Shown here: in pieces, positions 27,055 through 36,764 of the stretch
Layout of the letters: every line of letters begins with the position of its first letter
Position numbering within the stretch: position 1 is the first letter of the stretch
Notes under the pieces: generated by a model
Seen by the model: only the letters and a program-made list of their open reading frames with translations
Told to the model about the DNA's origin: nothing
Databases searched by the model: none
Translations under genes and position numbers: made by a program
NCBI RefSeq assembly: GCF_900100965.1
Contig: NZ_FMUJ01000003.1
Location: 558,001-622,000, forward strand
Length of the DNA: 64,000 bases
From: Variovorax sp. EL159
GTDB lineage: Bacteria > Pseudomonadota > Gammaproteobacteria > Burkholderiales > Burkholderiaceae_C
Direction: 5' to 3'

Positions 27055-28080
27055 TCAGCGCGGCGCGTCCTTCTGCGCGTCGTACTCCCCACGGCGCGCC
27101 GCCCGGTTGCTGCGGGTGCGGAACACCAGCGCTTGCTGGGCCACCGCGACGTTGGCCGCATCGCCCTTCCATGCATCGAGCGCCGGCTGCTGCACCGCAC
27201 GGGAAAAGGAAAAGGTCAGCGCCCACGGCAGGCGCGACCTGAACTTCGTGTTCATCGCATTCAGCCGGGCCGACGCCAGCTGCGCCGACTGCCCGCCCGA
27301 CAGGAACGCCACGCCGGCCACGGCCGCTGGCACGGTGCGCAATAGACAGGCGACGGTGGCATCGGCCACGGCCTCGACAGAATCTTGCACCTGGCTGCCA
27401 TGCCCCGGCAGCACCATGTTCGGCTTGAGCAGCATGCCTTCCAGCAGCACGCCTTGCGCGTTCAGCTGGACGAACACTTCGCGCAGAACCTCTTCGGTCA
27501 CCTGCGCGCAGCGCGCGAGCGAATGGTCGCCGTCCATCAGCACCTCGGGCTCGACGATGGGGACCACGCCGGCCTCCTGGCACAGCGCCGCATAGCGCGC
27601 GAGCGCATGGGCATTGACGTCGATGCAGGCGCGGCTGGGCAGGCCGTCGCCGATGGCGATCACGCCGCGCCACTTGGCAAAGCGCGCGCCCATGCCGACG
27701 TATTCGGCCAGCCGTTCGCGCAACCCGTCGAGGCCCTCGGTGACCGTCTCGCCCGGATGGCCCGCCAGCGCCTTCGCGCCCATGTCGACCTTGATGCCCG
27801 GGATGATGCCGACGTCGGCCAGCGCCTTGGCGAACGGCGTGCCGGCATTCGTCTTCTGCCGGATGGTTTCGTCGAACAAGATCGCGCCGCCGATGCTGTC
27901 GCCCAGGCCGGGCGCAGTCACGATCAGTTCGCGCCAGTCGCGCCGCGCGGCCTCGGTCTGCGGAATGCCCAGCGCCGCGAAGCGCTTGTTGCAGGTGGCG
28001 TTGCTCTCGTCCATCGCGAGCAGGCCCTTGTCGCCGGCGACCAGCGCCTGCGCGGTATCGATCAATGTCTGTGCGGTCAT
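27055..28080 (-). CDS. Class I fructose-bisphosphate aldolase
   Basis: A 341-residue aldolase of the class I (Schiff-base) type: LLAMDESNATCNKRFAALGI, GIIPGIKVDMGAKALAGHPG, VPIVEPEVLMDGDHS and VLLEGMLLKPNMVLPGHGS, where the Lys of LLKPN is the Schiff-base residue. It splits fructose 1,6-bisphosphate to triose phosphates. The C-terminal AARRGEYDAQKD is typical. It lies 95 bases upstream of the CoA transferase gene, with a TGATCGATTGCTTGC-like low-complexity stretch between them. Confidence 0.94.
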   Translation of the reverse strand: MTAQTLIDTAQALVAGDKGLLAMDESNATCNKRFAALGIPQTEAARRDWRELIVTAPGLGDSIGGAILFDETIRQKTNAGTPFAKALADVGIIPGIKVDMGAKALAGHPGETVTEGLDGLRERLAEYVGMGARFAKWRGVIAIGDGLPSRACIDVNAHALARYAALCQEAGVVPIVEPEVLMDGDHSLARCAQVTEEVLREVFVQLNAQGVLLEGMLLKPNMVLPGHGSQVQDSVEAVADATVACLLRTVPAAVAGVAFLSGGQSAQLASARLNAMNTKFRSRLPWALTFSFSRAVQQPALDAWKGDAANVAVAQQALVFRTRSNRAARRGEYDAQKDAPR

Positions 28081-28252
28081 GTCGGGACACCTCTCTGGCG
28101 GCGATCCTACGCCCTCGCCGCGAACTCGTTAACACCGCCAACCTGATCGCTGGCCGACTTGGCGTGCCAGCCTATGCAGGCACACAGGTCTTTGCCCACC
28201 CGGTGCCAACGAGATGTAATCTCCGCGCGTCGGCACGTCAAAGGAAAACTGC

Positions 28253-28837
28253 ATGAAGAGCAGGTCACAAAAATGTCATGCGCATCGTGCCCAACGGGCC
28301 GCCCTGCTGGGCGGCTTCGCGCTTGCGCTCGGCGCGGCCGGCATGCCCTCGGCGTTTGCCGAACTGGGGGGCGCCCCCACGCTGAGCGCCGCCAGCGCGC
28401 GTTCGGTTCAGCGCCTTGCTGTCGAGTCGAACAAGGCCAGTAGCCCGGCGACCAGCACCGAACAGGCAACGGGCGGCAGCGCAACGACCGGAACAACGCC
28501 AAGCTGGACCACGCGCGAAACCACGCTGCCCGACGGCCTGATCGAGCGCGAATACCTGACGGCGGACGGTGTCGTGTTCGCGGTGGCGTGGCGCGGCTCG
28601 CACCGGCCCGAGCTCTCGGTCTTGCTAGGCACCCAGTACGCCACGCAGATGTCCCGGAACGCACGCGCGCTGCGCCTGCAAGGCAAGGGTTCGCACGGCA
28701 CGACTTCGCAGAATGACGAGACGTTCGCGGTGCAGGCCTCCACGCACCAACGCTCTTCGACGGGCGTTGCCTGGCTGCCGAAACTGCTGCCTGCCGGCGT
28801 CAGTCCGGATGCGCTGTCGATCCCGCCAGGCTCCTGA
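28253..28837 (+). CDS. DUF2844 secreted protein
   Basis: A 194-residue exported protein with an N-terminal signal (LLGGFALALGAAGMPSAFAE, cleavage near residue 36). It has the family core WTTRETTLPDGLIEREYLTA, FAVAWRGSHRPELSVLLGTQ, and FAVQASTHQRSSTGVAWLPK. Function is unknown for DUF2844. It starts behind AAAGGA and lies immediately upstream of a DUF3443 gene; the two domain families typically occur together. It may belong to a surface or periplasmic adhesin or peptidase-like system; that is inference. Confidence 0.85.
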   Translation: MKSRSQKCHAHRAQRAALLGGFALALGAAGMPSAFAELGGAPTLSAASARSVQRLAVESNKASSPATSTEQATGGSATTGTTPSWTTRETTLPDGLIEREYLTADGVVFAVAWRGSHRPELSVLLGTQYATQMSRNARALRLQGKGSHGTTSQNDETFAVQASTHQRSSTGVAWLPKLLPAGVSPDALSIPPGS

Positions 28838-28870
28838 GCCTCTCAACCCTTGATTCAGTCACCAGCCAAC

Positions 28871-30229
28871 ATGCCCATGGAATCACAGCAGGCAAGCAAC
28901 GAACGCATGACCGGCGCCAGCGCGCGTGCGAAGGCAATGCGCCCGGGCGCCAAAGCCTGGCTTCTCAGGGCTGCGGCCATGGCTGCATGCGCGGCGGGCC
29001 TCGCGGCCTGCGGCGGGGGCGGCGGTGGAGGCGGCGGTGGCCTGCCGATCGGGTTGCCCCCTGTCGCGGCTCCGGCCCCTGCACCGGCCCCAGCCCCGGC
29101 GGCAAGCACACAAAATTCGATGACCGTCACGGTGGACCGTGGAACGGGTTCGAGCGGGGTCAATCTTCCACAGGTCAGCGTGCAGCTCTGCGCGCCGGGA
29201 ACGAGCAACTGCCAGACGATCAACAACGTGCTGATCGACACCGGCTCCACGGGCTTGCGGATCACCGCCGCCGCCATCAATCCTTCGCTGCTCGCGGCCC
29301 TGCCGCGCGAGTCGGTGAACAGTGCGCCACTGAATGCATGCCAGCAGTTCCTCGATGGCTACACCTGGGGAACGATGCGCGTGGCCGACGTCACGCTCGG
29401 GCCGAAGTCGGCGGCGGCGCAACCGCTGCAGATCGTGGGCGATACGGCGGCGGGCGGCGCCCCGGTCACATGCTCGGACAACGGCACGCTGGCGGCTGAA
29501 AACACCCCCGCCGACCTCGGAACGAACGGCATCATCGGCATGGCCGCCTTCCTGCACGATTGCGGTACGGCCTGCGCGCAGCAGGTCGTTGCGGCCACCT
29601 ACTACACCTGCCCCTCGGGAGGTGCGTGCCAGGGAAGCATGGTGCCCCTCGCGATGCAGGCCCAGAACCTCGTGGCCGCTTTCGCGCAAGACAACAACGG
29701 GGTGGTGCTCAGCCTGCCCGCGATCTCGGCGGCAGGCCAAGGCACGACGCTCGGCACGCTCTACTTCGGCGTCGGCACGCAATCCAACAACGCCATGAGC
29801 GGCGCGACGGTGCTGCGGACCAATCCGCAGACGCTCGCCGTCTCGGCGACCTACAAGGGCACGAGCTTTCCCGACAGCTTTCTGGACAGCGGCTCGAACT
29901 TCTTCTTTCTGAACGATTCCGCGATTGCCAAATGCCCGAGCGGTTCGTTTTCAGGCTTCTATTGCCCCGCGAGTTCATTGCCCCTGTCGGCCAGCTTCAC
30001 CGCGGCAGGCGGGTCTTCGTTGAGCCAGAACTTCTCGATCGCGAATGCGCAGTCGCTGTTCACGAGCAACCCGGGTGCGGTGGCGGTCAACGATGTGGCC
30101 GGCACCGGCATCAACGGCGCCATCGATTTCGGCTTGCCGTTTTTCTACGGCAGGCTGGTGGCCGTGCTGAACGAAGGGCAGACGGCGCTGGGCCAGGCGG
30201 GGCCGTTCACCGCGCTGGCGTCGCCCTAG
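28871..30229 (+). CDS. DUF3443 lipoprotein-like secreted protein
   Basis: A 452-residue protein. After a hydrophilic lead comes a hydrophobic signal with [14 protein letters not shown], a lipobox-like Cys followed by a Gly run, then a Pro/Ala spacer and the DUF3443 domain. This contains [18 protein letters not shown], reminiscent of the aspartic protease D-T-G-S motif, and [15 protein letters not shown], a second D-S-G-S, which resembles the two catalytic Asp motifs of pepsin-like folds. Whether it is a protease is unproven. The start is uncertain (28871 or 28907, no clear Shine-Dalgarno). It follows DUF2844. Confidence 0.82.
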   Translation: MPMESQQASNERMTGASARAKAMRPGAKAWLLRAAAMAACAAGLAACGGGGGGGGGGLPIGLPPVAAPAPAPAPAPAASTQNSMTVTVDRGTGSSGVNLPQVSVQLCAPGTSNCQTINNVLIDTGSTGLRITAAAINPSLLAALPRESVNSAPLNACQQFLDGYTWGTMRVADVTLGPKSAAAQPLQIVGDTAAGGAPVTCSDNGTLAAENTPADLGTNGIIGMAAFLHDCGTACAQQVVAATYYTCPSGGACQGSMVPLAMQAQNLVAAFAQDNNGVVLSLPAISAAGQGTTLGTLYFGVGTQSNNAMSGATVLRTNPQTLAVSATYKGTSFPDSFLDSGSNFFFLNDSAIAKCPSGSFSGFYCPASSLPLSASFTAAGGSSLSQNFSIANAQSLFTSNPGAVAVNDVAGTGINGAIDFGLPFFYGRLVAVLNEGQTALGQAGPFTALASP

Positions 30230-31398
30230 ATCACGTTCTTTTCGAGCAGCGGCCGGTTCTTGAGGATGCGGTCGAACGAGACCGCAGAAAGCTCGAGGCT
30301 GCGGTATTCGCCAAAGCGGATCAACTCCGCCACACCCCGCCCCGCTGCCGGGCATTGCTGCAACCCATGCCCCGAGAAGCCGTTCGCAAAGAACAGGTTG
30401 TCGCAGTCGGGATGCAGGCCGAGGATGGCGTTGTGGTCGAACACGTTCATCTCGTAGTAGCCGGCCCAGGCGCCCGTCATGCGGATCGCCTCGAAAGCCG
30501 GCACGCGCTCGGCCAGCGCAGGCCAGATGAAGTTGTCGAAGGCGTCGTACTCGACGTCGAGCGGCACGTCGTCGTGGTCTTGCGCCTCGGGCGGCGCAAA
30601 GCCGCAGATGAACTGCCGGCCCTCGGGGCGCAGCCAGATGCCCGAGGTGTCGATCACCAGCGGGCAGCCCGGCAACGCATCGGGGCATGAAAAGCTGAAC
30701 ACGCTGCGGCGGCGCCCGCGCACCGGCAGCGCGATGCCCGCCCAGTCGGCGACCTTCGCGGCCCAGGCGCCCGCCGCGTTGACGACCACGTCGGCATCGA
30801 GCACCTGGCCGCCGTCGAGTTCGACACCGGTCAGCGCGCGCCCCTTGCGCCGCAAGCCGGTGGCATGAGCCTGCACATAGCGCACGCCTTGCGACACAGC
30901 CTTCTTGCGGAAGGCCTGCAGCAGGCTGTAGCCGTCGTACCAGCCTTCGCCCGAGAGGCCGAGCGATGCGAGCGCGACGCCGTCGGTCGAGATCCACGGA
31001 AAGCGCGCCTTCAGCTCGTCGGGCGTCATCAGCGCCACGTCGACCGCGTGCGCCTTCTGCATCGCATGGTTCTCGCGCAGCACGTCGACGCCGGCCTGTG
31101 AAGCCAGGTAGAGGTAGCCGGGCTCGACCAGGCCGATGTCGGGCACGTCGTCGCCCACGCGCAGGGTCTCGCCGAGCTTGCGGAAGAAGTCGATGCCATA
31201 GAGCGACATCTCGATGTTGATGGCGGTCGAGAACTGCTGGCGGATCGAACTGGCCGACAGCGCCGACGACGCCTGCTTGTACGAAAAGTCGCGCTCGACC
31301 ACCGTGACCTCGAAGGGCTCCTCTTTCGGCTCCCGGGTCAGGAAGTAGGCGATGGCGGAGCCGATGGCACCGCCGCCGATGATCACCACACGACGCAT
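30226..31398 (-). CDS. FAD-dependent amino-acid oxidoreductase (DadA/DAO family)
   Basis: A 390-residue flavoprotein of the D-amino acid oxidase/dehydrogenase type. The N-terminal dinucleotide motif is VVIIGGGAIGSAIAYFL, and later GLVEPGYLYLAS and VVNAAGAWAAKVADWAGIAL are seen. The C-terminus carries FANGFSGHGLQQCPAAGRGV. It oxidises an amine or D-/imino acid. The next gene is an ornithine cyclodeaminase-type reductase; such pairs handle cyclic imino acids such as proline or pipecolate derivatives. The start is ATG 31398. Stop codons of this gene and DUF3443 overlap by 2 bases. Confidence 0.9.
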   Translation of the reverse strand: MRRVVIIGGGAIGSAIAYFLTREPKEEPFEVTVVERDFSYKQASSALSASSIRQQFSTAINIEMSLYGIDFFRKLGETLRVGDDVPDIGLVEPGYLYLASQAGVDVLRENHAMQKAHAVDVALMTPDELKARFPWISTDGVALASLGLSGEGWYDGYSLLQAFRKKAVSQGVRYVQAHATGLRRKGRALTGVELDGGQVLDADVVVNAAGAWAAKVADWAGIALPVRGRRRSVFSFSCPDALPGCPLVIDTSGIWLRPEGRQFICGFAPPEAQDHDDVPLDVEYDAFDNFIWPALAERVPAFEAIRMTGAWAGYYEMNVFDHNAILGLHPDCDNLFFANGFSGHGLQQCPAAGRGVAELIRFGEYRSLELSAVSFDRILKNRPLLEKNVI

Positions 31399-31441
31399 GA
31401 ATTGCCTTTCTTCTTGCTTCTGCCCGGCATCGCTGCCGGCG

Positions 31442-32341
31442 TCATTGCTGATTCTTGTACGCCAGTTGCGCCGCCGCCAGGTCCCACAGCGCATGGCCCA
31501 CGGTCTTGACCAGCACCGGCCGGTCGGCCGCCACGGACGATGCGCCGGCAAAGGCCTGCACGGCGGACCAGTCGACATCGGCCTGGATCAGGTCGCCCGC
31601 TTCGGCGCGCGCGCCCTCCAGCGTATCCACAAACACGGCGCAGCGCCGCACCACCTCGGGCGGCACTTCGGCCATGTCGGCGCGGTAGGCGCCGATGGCG
31701 ATCACGGTGGCGTCCGGCCGCAATTGCGGCGGCACCACGGGATCGCATGAATTGGTCGTGGCCACGACCACGTCGGCTTCCGCGGCCGCGGCCGTGGGGC
31801 CGGCGACCGCACTGGCATCGACACCGCGCGCACGCATGTGTTGCGCCAGCGCTTCAGCATGTGCCTGCGAGCGAGCGTGAACCTGCAGGTGCCGCACGCC
31901 CCACACCTCGGCAAAAGCCTCGGCATGCGCGTGCGCCTGAACGCCCGCGCCGATCAGCAGCATGCGAGCCCCGCCCTTGCGCCCTGCCCGCATGGCACCC
32001 GCCAGCGACAACGCCGCAGTGCGCCGGGCGGTCAGCACATTGCCATCCATCCCGAGCAGCCGGTTGCCGTTGGCCGCGTCCATCAAGGTGACGTCGCCCT
32101 GCACCACCGGCAGGCCCTGCGCGGCGTTGCCGGCGTGCACAGTCACGGTCTTCAGCACCGCGAAGCGCAGATCGGCCGCGGGCATCAGCAGCATGACGCC
32201 ATCGGCCGCGAGCGGCACGCACGTGCGGGGGGCGGCATGCGCCTCGCCCCGGCGTTCGCGCTCAAACATCTGCAGCAGCGCATCGACCAGCGCACCGTAG
32301 GGAAGCGCTGCGGCGGTTTCCGCCGCGTTCAGGGTTCGCAT
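31442..32341 (-). CDS. Ornithine cyclodeaminase / delta(1)-pyrroline-2-carboxylate reductase family protein
   Basis: A 299-residue mu-crystallin-type protein: VLKTVTVHAGNAAQGLPVVQ, DGNVLTARRTAALSLAGAMR and the NAD(P)-binding LLIGAGVQAHAHAEAFAEV. It either cyclises ornithine to proline or reduces cyclic imines. With the neighbouring FAD oxidoreductase, a role in recycling D-proline or 4-hydroxyproline-type compounds is plausible. It starts 13 bases after the stop of the upstream binding-protein gene, so these three genes form one minus-strand operon. Confidence 0.87.
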   Translation of the reverse strand: MRTLNAAETAAALPYGALVDALLQMFERERRGEAHAAPRTCVPLAADGVMLLMPAADLRFAVLKTVTVHAGNAAQGLPVVQGDVTLMDAANGNRLLGMDGNVLTARRTAALSLAGAMRAGRKGGARMLLIGAGVQAHAHAEAFAEVWGVRHLQVHARSQAHAEALAQHMRARGVDASAVAGPTAAAAEADVVVATTNSCDPVVPPQLRPDATVIAIGAYRADMAEVPPEVVRRCAVFVDTLEGARAEAGDLIQADVDWSAVQAFAGASSVAADRPVLVKTVGHALWDLAAAQLAYKNQQ

Positions 32342-32354
32342 GCGGGTGCTGGCG

Positions 32355-33500
32355 TCAGGAGCCGGCCACGCGAACGCGCTTGCCGTCCTTGTAGGTGAAA
32401 ACGGTGAAGTCGGGCTTCTGCAGGTTGCCCTTGGCATCGAAGCTGATGGTGCCGGTCACGCCGTCGAACTTCACCTTGCGCATGGCCGGCAGGTAGGCCT
32501 CGGGCTCGACGGAGTTGGCCGCGCGCATGCCCGCGGCCAGCGCCATCATGGCGTCGTAGAGGTACGGCGCGTAGGTCAGCACGTCGACACCGAAGCGGGC
32601 CTTGTAGCGCTGCTCGAATTCGGCGCCCTTCGGGGTCTTCTCCAGCTCCTTGCCGCCGCGCGTGCAATACAGCAGGCCATCGACGGCGCCCGCGCTGATC
32701 TTGGCGACCTCGTTGGTGCACAGCCCGTCGGTGCCGAGCAGCTTGGCGGTGATGCCCAGTTGCTTCATCTGGCGCGCGATCAGGCCGCCCTGCGCGTCCA
32801 TGCCGCCGTAGAACACCACGTCGGGCTGCTTGGCCTTGATGGTGGTCAGGATGGCCATGAAGTCGGTGGCCTTGTCGCTGCCGTACTCCTGCGCCACGAT
32901 GTTGCCGCCCAGCGCCTTCACGCCGCGCGTGAACACCTCGGCGGCGCCTTGGCCGTAGGCGGTGCGGTCGTCGATCACCGCGATGCTCTTCGCCTTCAGG
33001 TCCTTCACGGTGAAGTTGGCGATGGCAACGCCCACGTCGTCGTCGCTGGCCAGGATGCGAAAGACGTTGTCGTAGCCCTGCTTGGTAAAGGTCGGGTTGG
33101 TGGCGGTCGACACGTCGGGCAGCCCCGCGCGGCTGTAGACGGCCGATGCCGGAATGGCCGCGCCCGAGTTGAAGTGGCCGAGCATGCCCTTCACGCCCAT
33201 GTCGGCCAGCTTGTTGGCGACCACCATCGCCTGCTTGGGGTCGGCCTGGTCGTCTTCGGACTGCAGCACGAACTTGATCTTCTTGCCGCCGATCACCAGG
33301 CCCTGCTTGTTCAGGTCTTCGACCGCGAGCCGCGCGCCGTTGTCGTTGTCTTTGCCCCAGTGGGCGGCGCCACCGGTCAGCGGGCCGGCGTGGCCGATGG
33401 TGACGGTCTGCTCGGCCTGCGCCCACGCGGCGGCGGGCAGGCCCAGGACGGAAGCGAGCGCGATGCCCAAGGCGGCGCGCCGTTTGCACGAAACAATCAT
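32355..33500 (-). CDS. Branched-chain amino-acid-type ABC transporter binding protein
   Basis: A 381-residue periplasmic protein: signal peptide (MIVSCKRRAALGIALASVLG, cleavage after AWA near residue 27), then the LivK-type core IGHAGPLTGGAAHWGKDNDN, GHFNSGAAIPASAVYS, and GTDGLCTNEVAKISAG. An exact GAGGAG Shine-Dalgarno lies 8 bases before ATG 33500. It is the first gene of an operon with the two amino-acid enzymes, so it should import their substrate; no permease gene is adjacent. Divergent from a LysR gene that likely controls it. Confidence 0.91.
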   Translation of the reverse strand: MIVSCKRRAALGIALASVLGLPAAAWAQAEQTVTIGHAGPLTGGAAHWGKDNDNGARLAVEDLNKQGLVIGGKKIKFVLQSEDDQADPKQAMVVANKLADMGVKGMLGHFNSGAAIPASAVYSRAGLPDVSTATNPTFTKQGYDNVFRILASDDDVGVAIANFTVKDLKAKSIAVIDDRTAYGQGAAEVFTRGVKALGGNIVAQEYGSDKATDFMAILTTIKAKQPDVVFYGGMDAQGGLIARQMKQLGITAKLLGTDGLCTNEVAKISAGAVDGLLYCTRGGKELEKTPKGAEFEQRYKARFGVDVLTYAPYLYDAMMALAAGMRAANSVEPEAYLPAMRKVKFDGVTGTISFDAKGNLQKPDFTVFTYKDGKRVRVAGS

Positions 33501-33580
33501 CGGAAGTCTCCTCGTATCGTTGGCAGGGGTCGGCACGCAGAATAGAGTCGTGACCGCGTGCGGAACAAACGCTAAATACT

Positions 33581-33592
33581 CACAACGTTGTG
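33581..33592. promoter_or_regulatory. Palindrome in the LysR/binding-protein divergent promoter
   Basis: CACAACGTTGTG is a perfect 12-base palindrome about 80 bases before the binding-protein start and 97 bases before lysR. It is a candidate LysR site because such regulators usually bind divergent promoters they share. The assignment is positional. Confidence 0.4.
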
Positions 33593-33688
33593 CAGGCGCG
33601 GAAGGAAGCCGGTGCCCTGGCGCGGTTTCCGCGAAGCAGGCACGGCGGGTGCTTCGACAAGAAGACAGAGACAACAGGCAGTGAATCG

Positions 33689-34582
33689 ATGAGAAAAGAC
33701 ATTCCCAACCTCGGCGCGCTCCAGGCCTTCGAGGCTTCGGCGCGGCTAGGGAGCTTCACGCGCGCAGCCACCGAGCTGGCGCTGACGCAGAGCGCGGTCG
33801 GCCGGCAGGTGGCCATGCTCGAGCAGCGGCTCGGCGTGCCGCTGTTCTCGCGCGTGCGCCGGCGGCTGACGCTCACCGAGGTGGGGCGCGAATACGCGGC
33901 GCGCATCCGCCGCCACCTCGACCAGATCCGCCGCGACACGCTGGAGATCAGCGCGGGCCACGAGATGGGCTTCGTGCTCGAACTGGCCGTGGTGCCGACC
34001 TTCGCCACGCAGTGGCTCATTCCCCGGCTGCCCGAGTTCAGCCGGCTGCACCCGAACATCACCGTCAACCTGTCGGCGCGCTCGCAGCCCTTCTCCTTTC
34101 AGGAAAACGCCTACGACGCGGCCATCTACTTCGGCGACCAGTTCTGGCCCGACACGCGCGGCGGGCTGATCTTTGCCGAGGGCGAGATGGTGCCGGTCTG
34201 CAGCCCCGCATTTCGCGATGCCAACGGACCATGGGACGAAGCCGGCTTCGAGCGCTGCCGCCACGTGCACCTGAGCACGCGTGCCCACGCATGGCGCGAC
34301 TGGTACGCACAGCAAGGGTGGGACTACACGGTGCACGCCTCGCGCGGGCCGCGCTACGAGCTGTTCACGATGGTGGTGGCGGCCACTGCCGCCGGCATGG
34401 GCATCGGCTTGGCGCCGCGCATCCTGATCGAACACGAGCTGCGCGCCGGGGAACTGGTGATCCCGGTGGACCGGCACCTGGACGTGCGCCAGGGCTACTA
34501 CTTCGCGTACCCCGAAGGCCGGCCGGCCTCCGGGGCGCTGGAGCACTTCAAGACATGGGTGCTCGGGTTGACGCCTGCTTGA
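33689..34582 (+). CDS. LysR-family transcriptional regulator (GcvA-like)
   Basis: A 297-residue LTTR. The N-terminal winged helix is LGALQAFEASARLGSFTRAA (about 8-27) with ELALTQSAVGRQVAMLEQRL. The effector domain opens at about residue 95 with LELAVVPTFATQWLIPRLPE, the layout of GcvA-type regulators. It is divergent from the amino-acid binding-protein operon and is its probable regulator. The start is ATG 33689; its stop abuts the aldo/keto reductase stop without a gap. Confidence 0.92.
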   Translation: MRKDIPNLGALQAFEASARLGSFTRAATELALTQSAVGRQVAMLEQRLGVPLFSRVRRRLTLTEVGREYAARIRRHLDQIRRDTLEISAGHEMGFVLELAVVPTFATQWLIPRLPEFSRLHPNITVNLSARSQPFSFQENAYDAAIYFGDQFWPDTRGGLIFAEGEMVPVCSPAFRDANGPWDEAGFERCRHVHLSTRAHAWRDWYAQQGWDYTVHASRGPRYELFTMVVAATAAGMGIGLAPRILIEHELRAGELVIPVDRHLDVRQGYYFAYPEGRPASGALEHFKTWVLGLTPA

Positions 34583-35611
<1,029 letters not shown>

Positions 35612-35767
35612 AGTGTGACTCCTTCATGCGAACAAACGGACGGGGTTCCGGCAGGCAGGTCGGCCTGTCGTCGCAGCCATTGTTGGCCGTGGCGTCGAAG
35701 CCCCACTGACAGACGGGCTTTGCCGATCGGGCTAAGTAATATCGACGCTTCGAAAGAAGCAGACCCG

Positions 35768-36223
35768 ATGACCATTGCACTTGAAAGCCCCGACCAACCC
35801 GACGTCATCCAGCTCATCGACGACCTCGATGCGTACCAGAAGCCGCTCTATCCCCCCGAGTGCCACTACGGCATCGACATCGCGGCGCTGTCGGCGGCCC
35901 ACGTGTTGTTCGCGGTGGCGCGCGACGAGGCCGGCACGGCGATCGGCTGCGGCGCCATCGTCATGGAGCCCGGCTACGGCGAACTCAAGCGCATGTACGT
36001 GCGACCGGAAAATCGGGGGCAAGGCATCGCCGCGAAGGTGCTGGCCTTTCTCGAAGGCGAAGCGATGCAGCGGAACTGCGCGATGTTCAGGCTGGAGACG
36101 GGTGTCAGCCAGCCCGAGGCGCTGTCGTTCTATGCGCGTTCGGGCTATGTGCGGCGCGGCCGGTTCGGTACCTACCCGGACGATCCGCTGAGCGTGTTCA
36201 TGCAAAAAGACGTGCAGCAGTAG
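35768..36223 (+). CDS. GNAT-family N-acetyltransferase
   Basis: A 151-residue GNAT protein: CGAIVMEPGYGELKRMYVRP, then the acetyl-CoA loop RGQGIAAKVLAFLEGEA, and ETGVSQPEALSFYARSGYVR near the C-terminus. This is the layout of YitI/PhnO-like acetyltransferases acting on small amines or amino acids. The start is ATG 35768. Substrate unknown. It is convergent with the MerR gene. Confidence 0.87.
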   Translation: MTIALESPDQPDVIQLIDDLDAYQKPLYPPECHYGIDIAALSAAHVLFAVARDEAGTAIGCGAIVMEPGYGELKRMYVRPENRGQGIAAKVLAFLEGEAMQRNCAMFRLETGVSQPEALSFYARSGYVRRGRFGTYPDDPLSVFMQKDVQQ

Positions 36224-36243
36224 CCTGGCTCTTGCCGCTGCGA

Positions 36244-36681
36244 TTACTTCGAAGGTGCGCTCGCCACGCGGCGGATCTTCTTCCCCGGAACGCCAAGGGC
36301 GCCCGACGCGGCGGCCCTCACGATGCGGCGGAACTTGGGGCATTCCATGTGGCTCGGCTCGGGGCAGACGGCCGCATGCCGCAGCCCGTCGCGCATGGCG
36401 CTCAGGTTGCGGATCGTCCTGTCGAGTTCATCGGCCTTGTCCGCAAGCATCCGCCGGTCGATGCGCGGCTGGCCGTCCGACGCGAACATCAGCGCGATCT
36501 CGTCCAGCGAAAAGCCGGCGGCGCGCCCCAGCGCGATCAGGGCCAGTCGGTCGAGCACGCCCGGATCGAACAGCCGGCGCAAGCCATGCCTGCCGATTGA
36601 GGTGATCAGCCCTTTTTCGTCATAGAACCGCAACGTTGAAGCAGGAACGCCGGACCGCTGCGACACCTCTGCGATGTCCAT
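36244..36681 (-). CDS. MerR-family transcriptional regulator
   Basis: A 145-residue MerR-type protein: N-terminal winged helix IAEVSQRSGVPASTLRFYDE and KGLITSIGRHGLRRLFDPGV, then a coiled-coil dimerisation helix with the Cys-bearing CPEPSHMECPKF (about 106-117). The two Cys could be ligands or redox sensors but the four-Cys cluster of SoxR is absent. It is divergent from the methyltransferase operon across an 83-base gap containing a palindromic operator. Confidence 0.9.
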   Translation of the reverse strand: MDIAEVSQRSGVPASTLRFYDEKGLITSIGRHGLRRLFDPGVLDRLALIALGRAAGFSLDEIALMFASDGQPRIDRRMLADKADELDRTIRNLSAMRDGLRHAAVCPEPSHMECPKFRRIVRAAASGALGVPGKKIRRVASAPSK

Positions 36682-36693
36682 GTCTCTTACCCC

Positions 36694-36724
36694 TTGACCT
36701 CAAGTCGACTTGAAGTTGCACAGT
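36694..36724 (+). promoter_or_regulatory. MerR-type promoter with a SoxR-like palindrome
   Basis: A -35 element TTGACC (36694-36699) is followed, after a long spacer of about 19 bases, by a weak -10 (CACAGT, 36719-36724). Lying between them is CCTCAAGTCGACTTGAAG (36698-36715), nearly palindromic and very close to the known SoxR box (CCTCAAGTTAACTTGAGG). The over-long spacer with a central dyad is the hallmark of MerR-activated promoters. It drives the methyltransferase operon. Confidence 0.6.
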
Positions 36725-36764
36725 CTAGCTTCCGCCCCCTGAGGGCACGCAAAGGAAGACGATC

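Noticed and set aside
25664-28141. Apparent 825-residue fusion through the aldolase gene
   Set aside because: The upstream part is out of frame with the aldolase; the CoA transferase begins at 26959 and matches its family at normal length.
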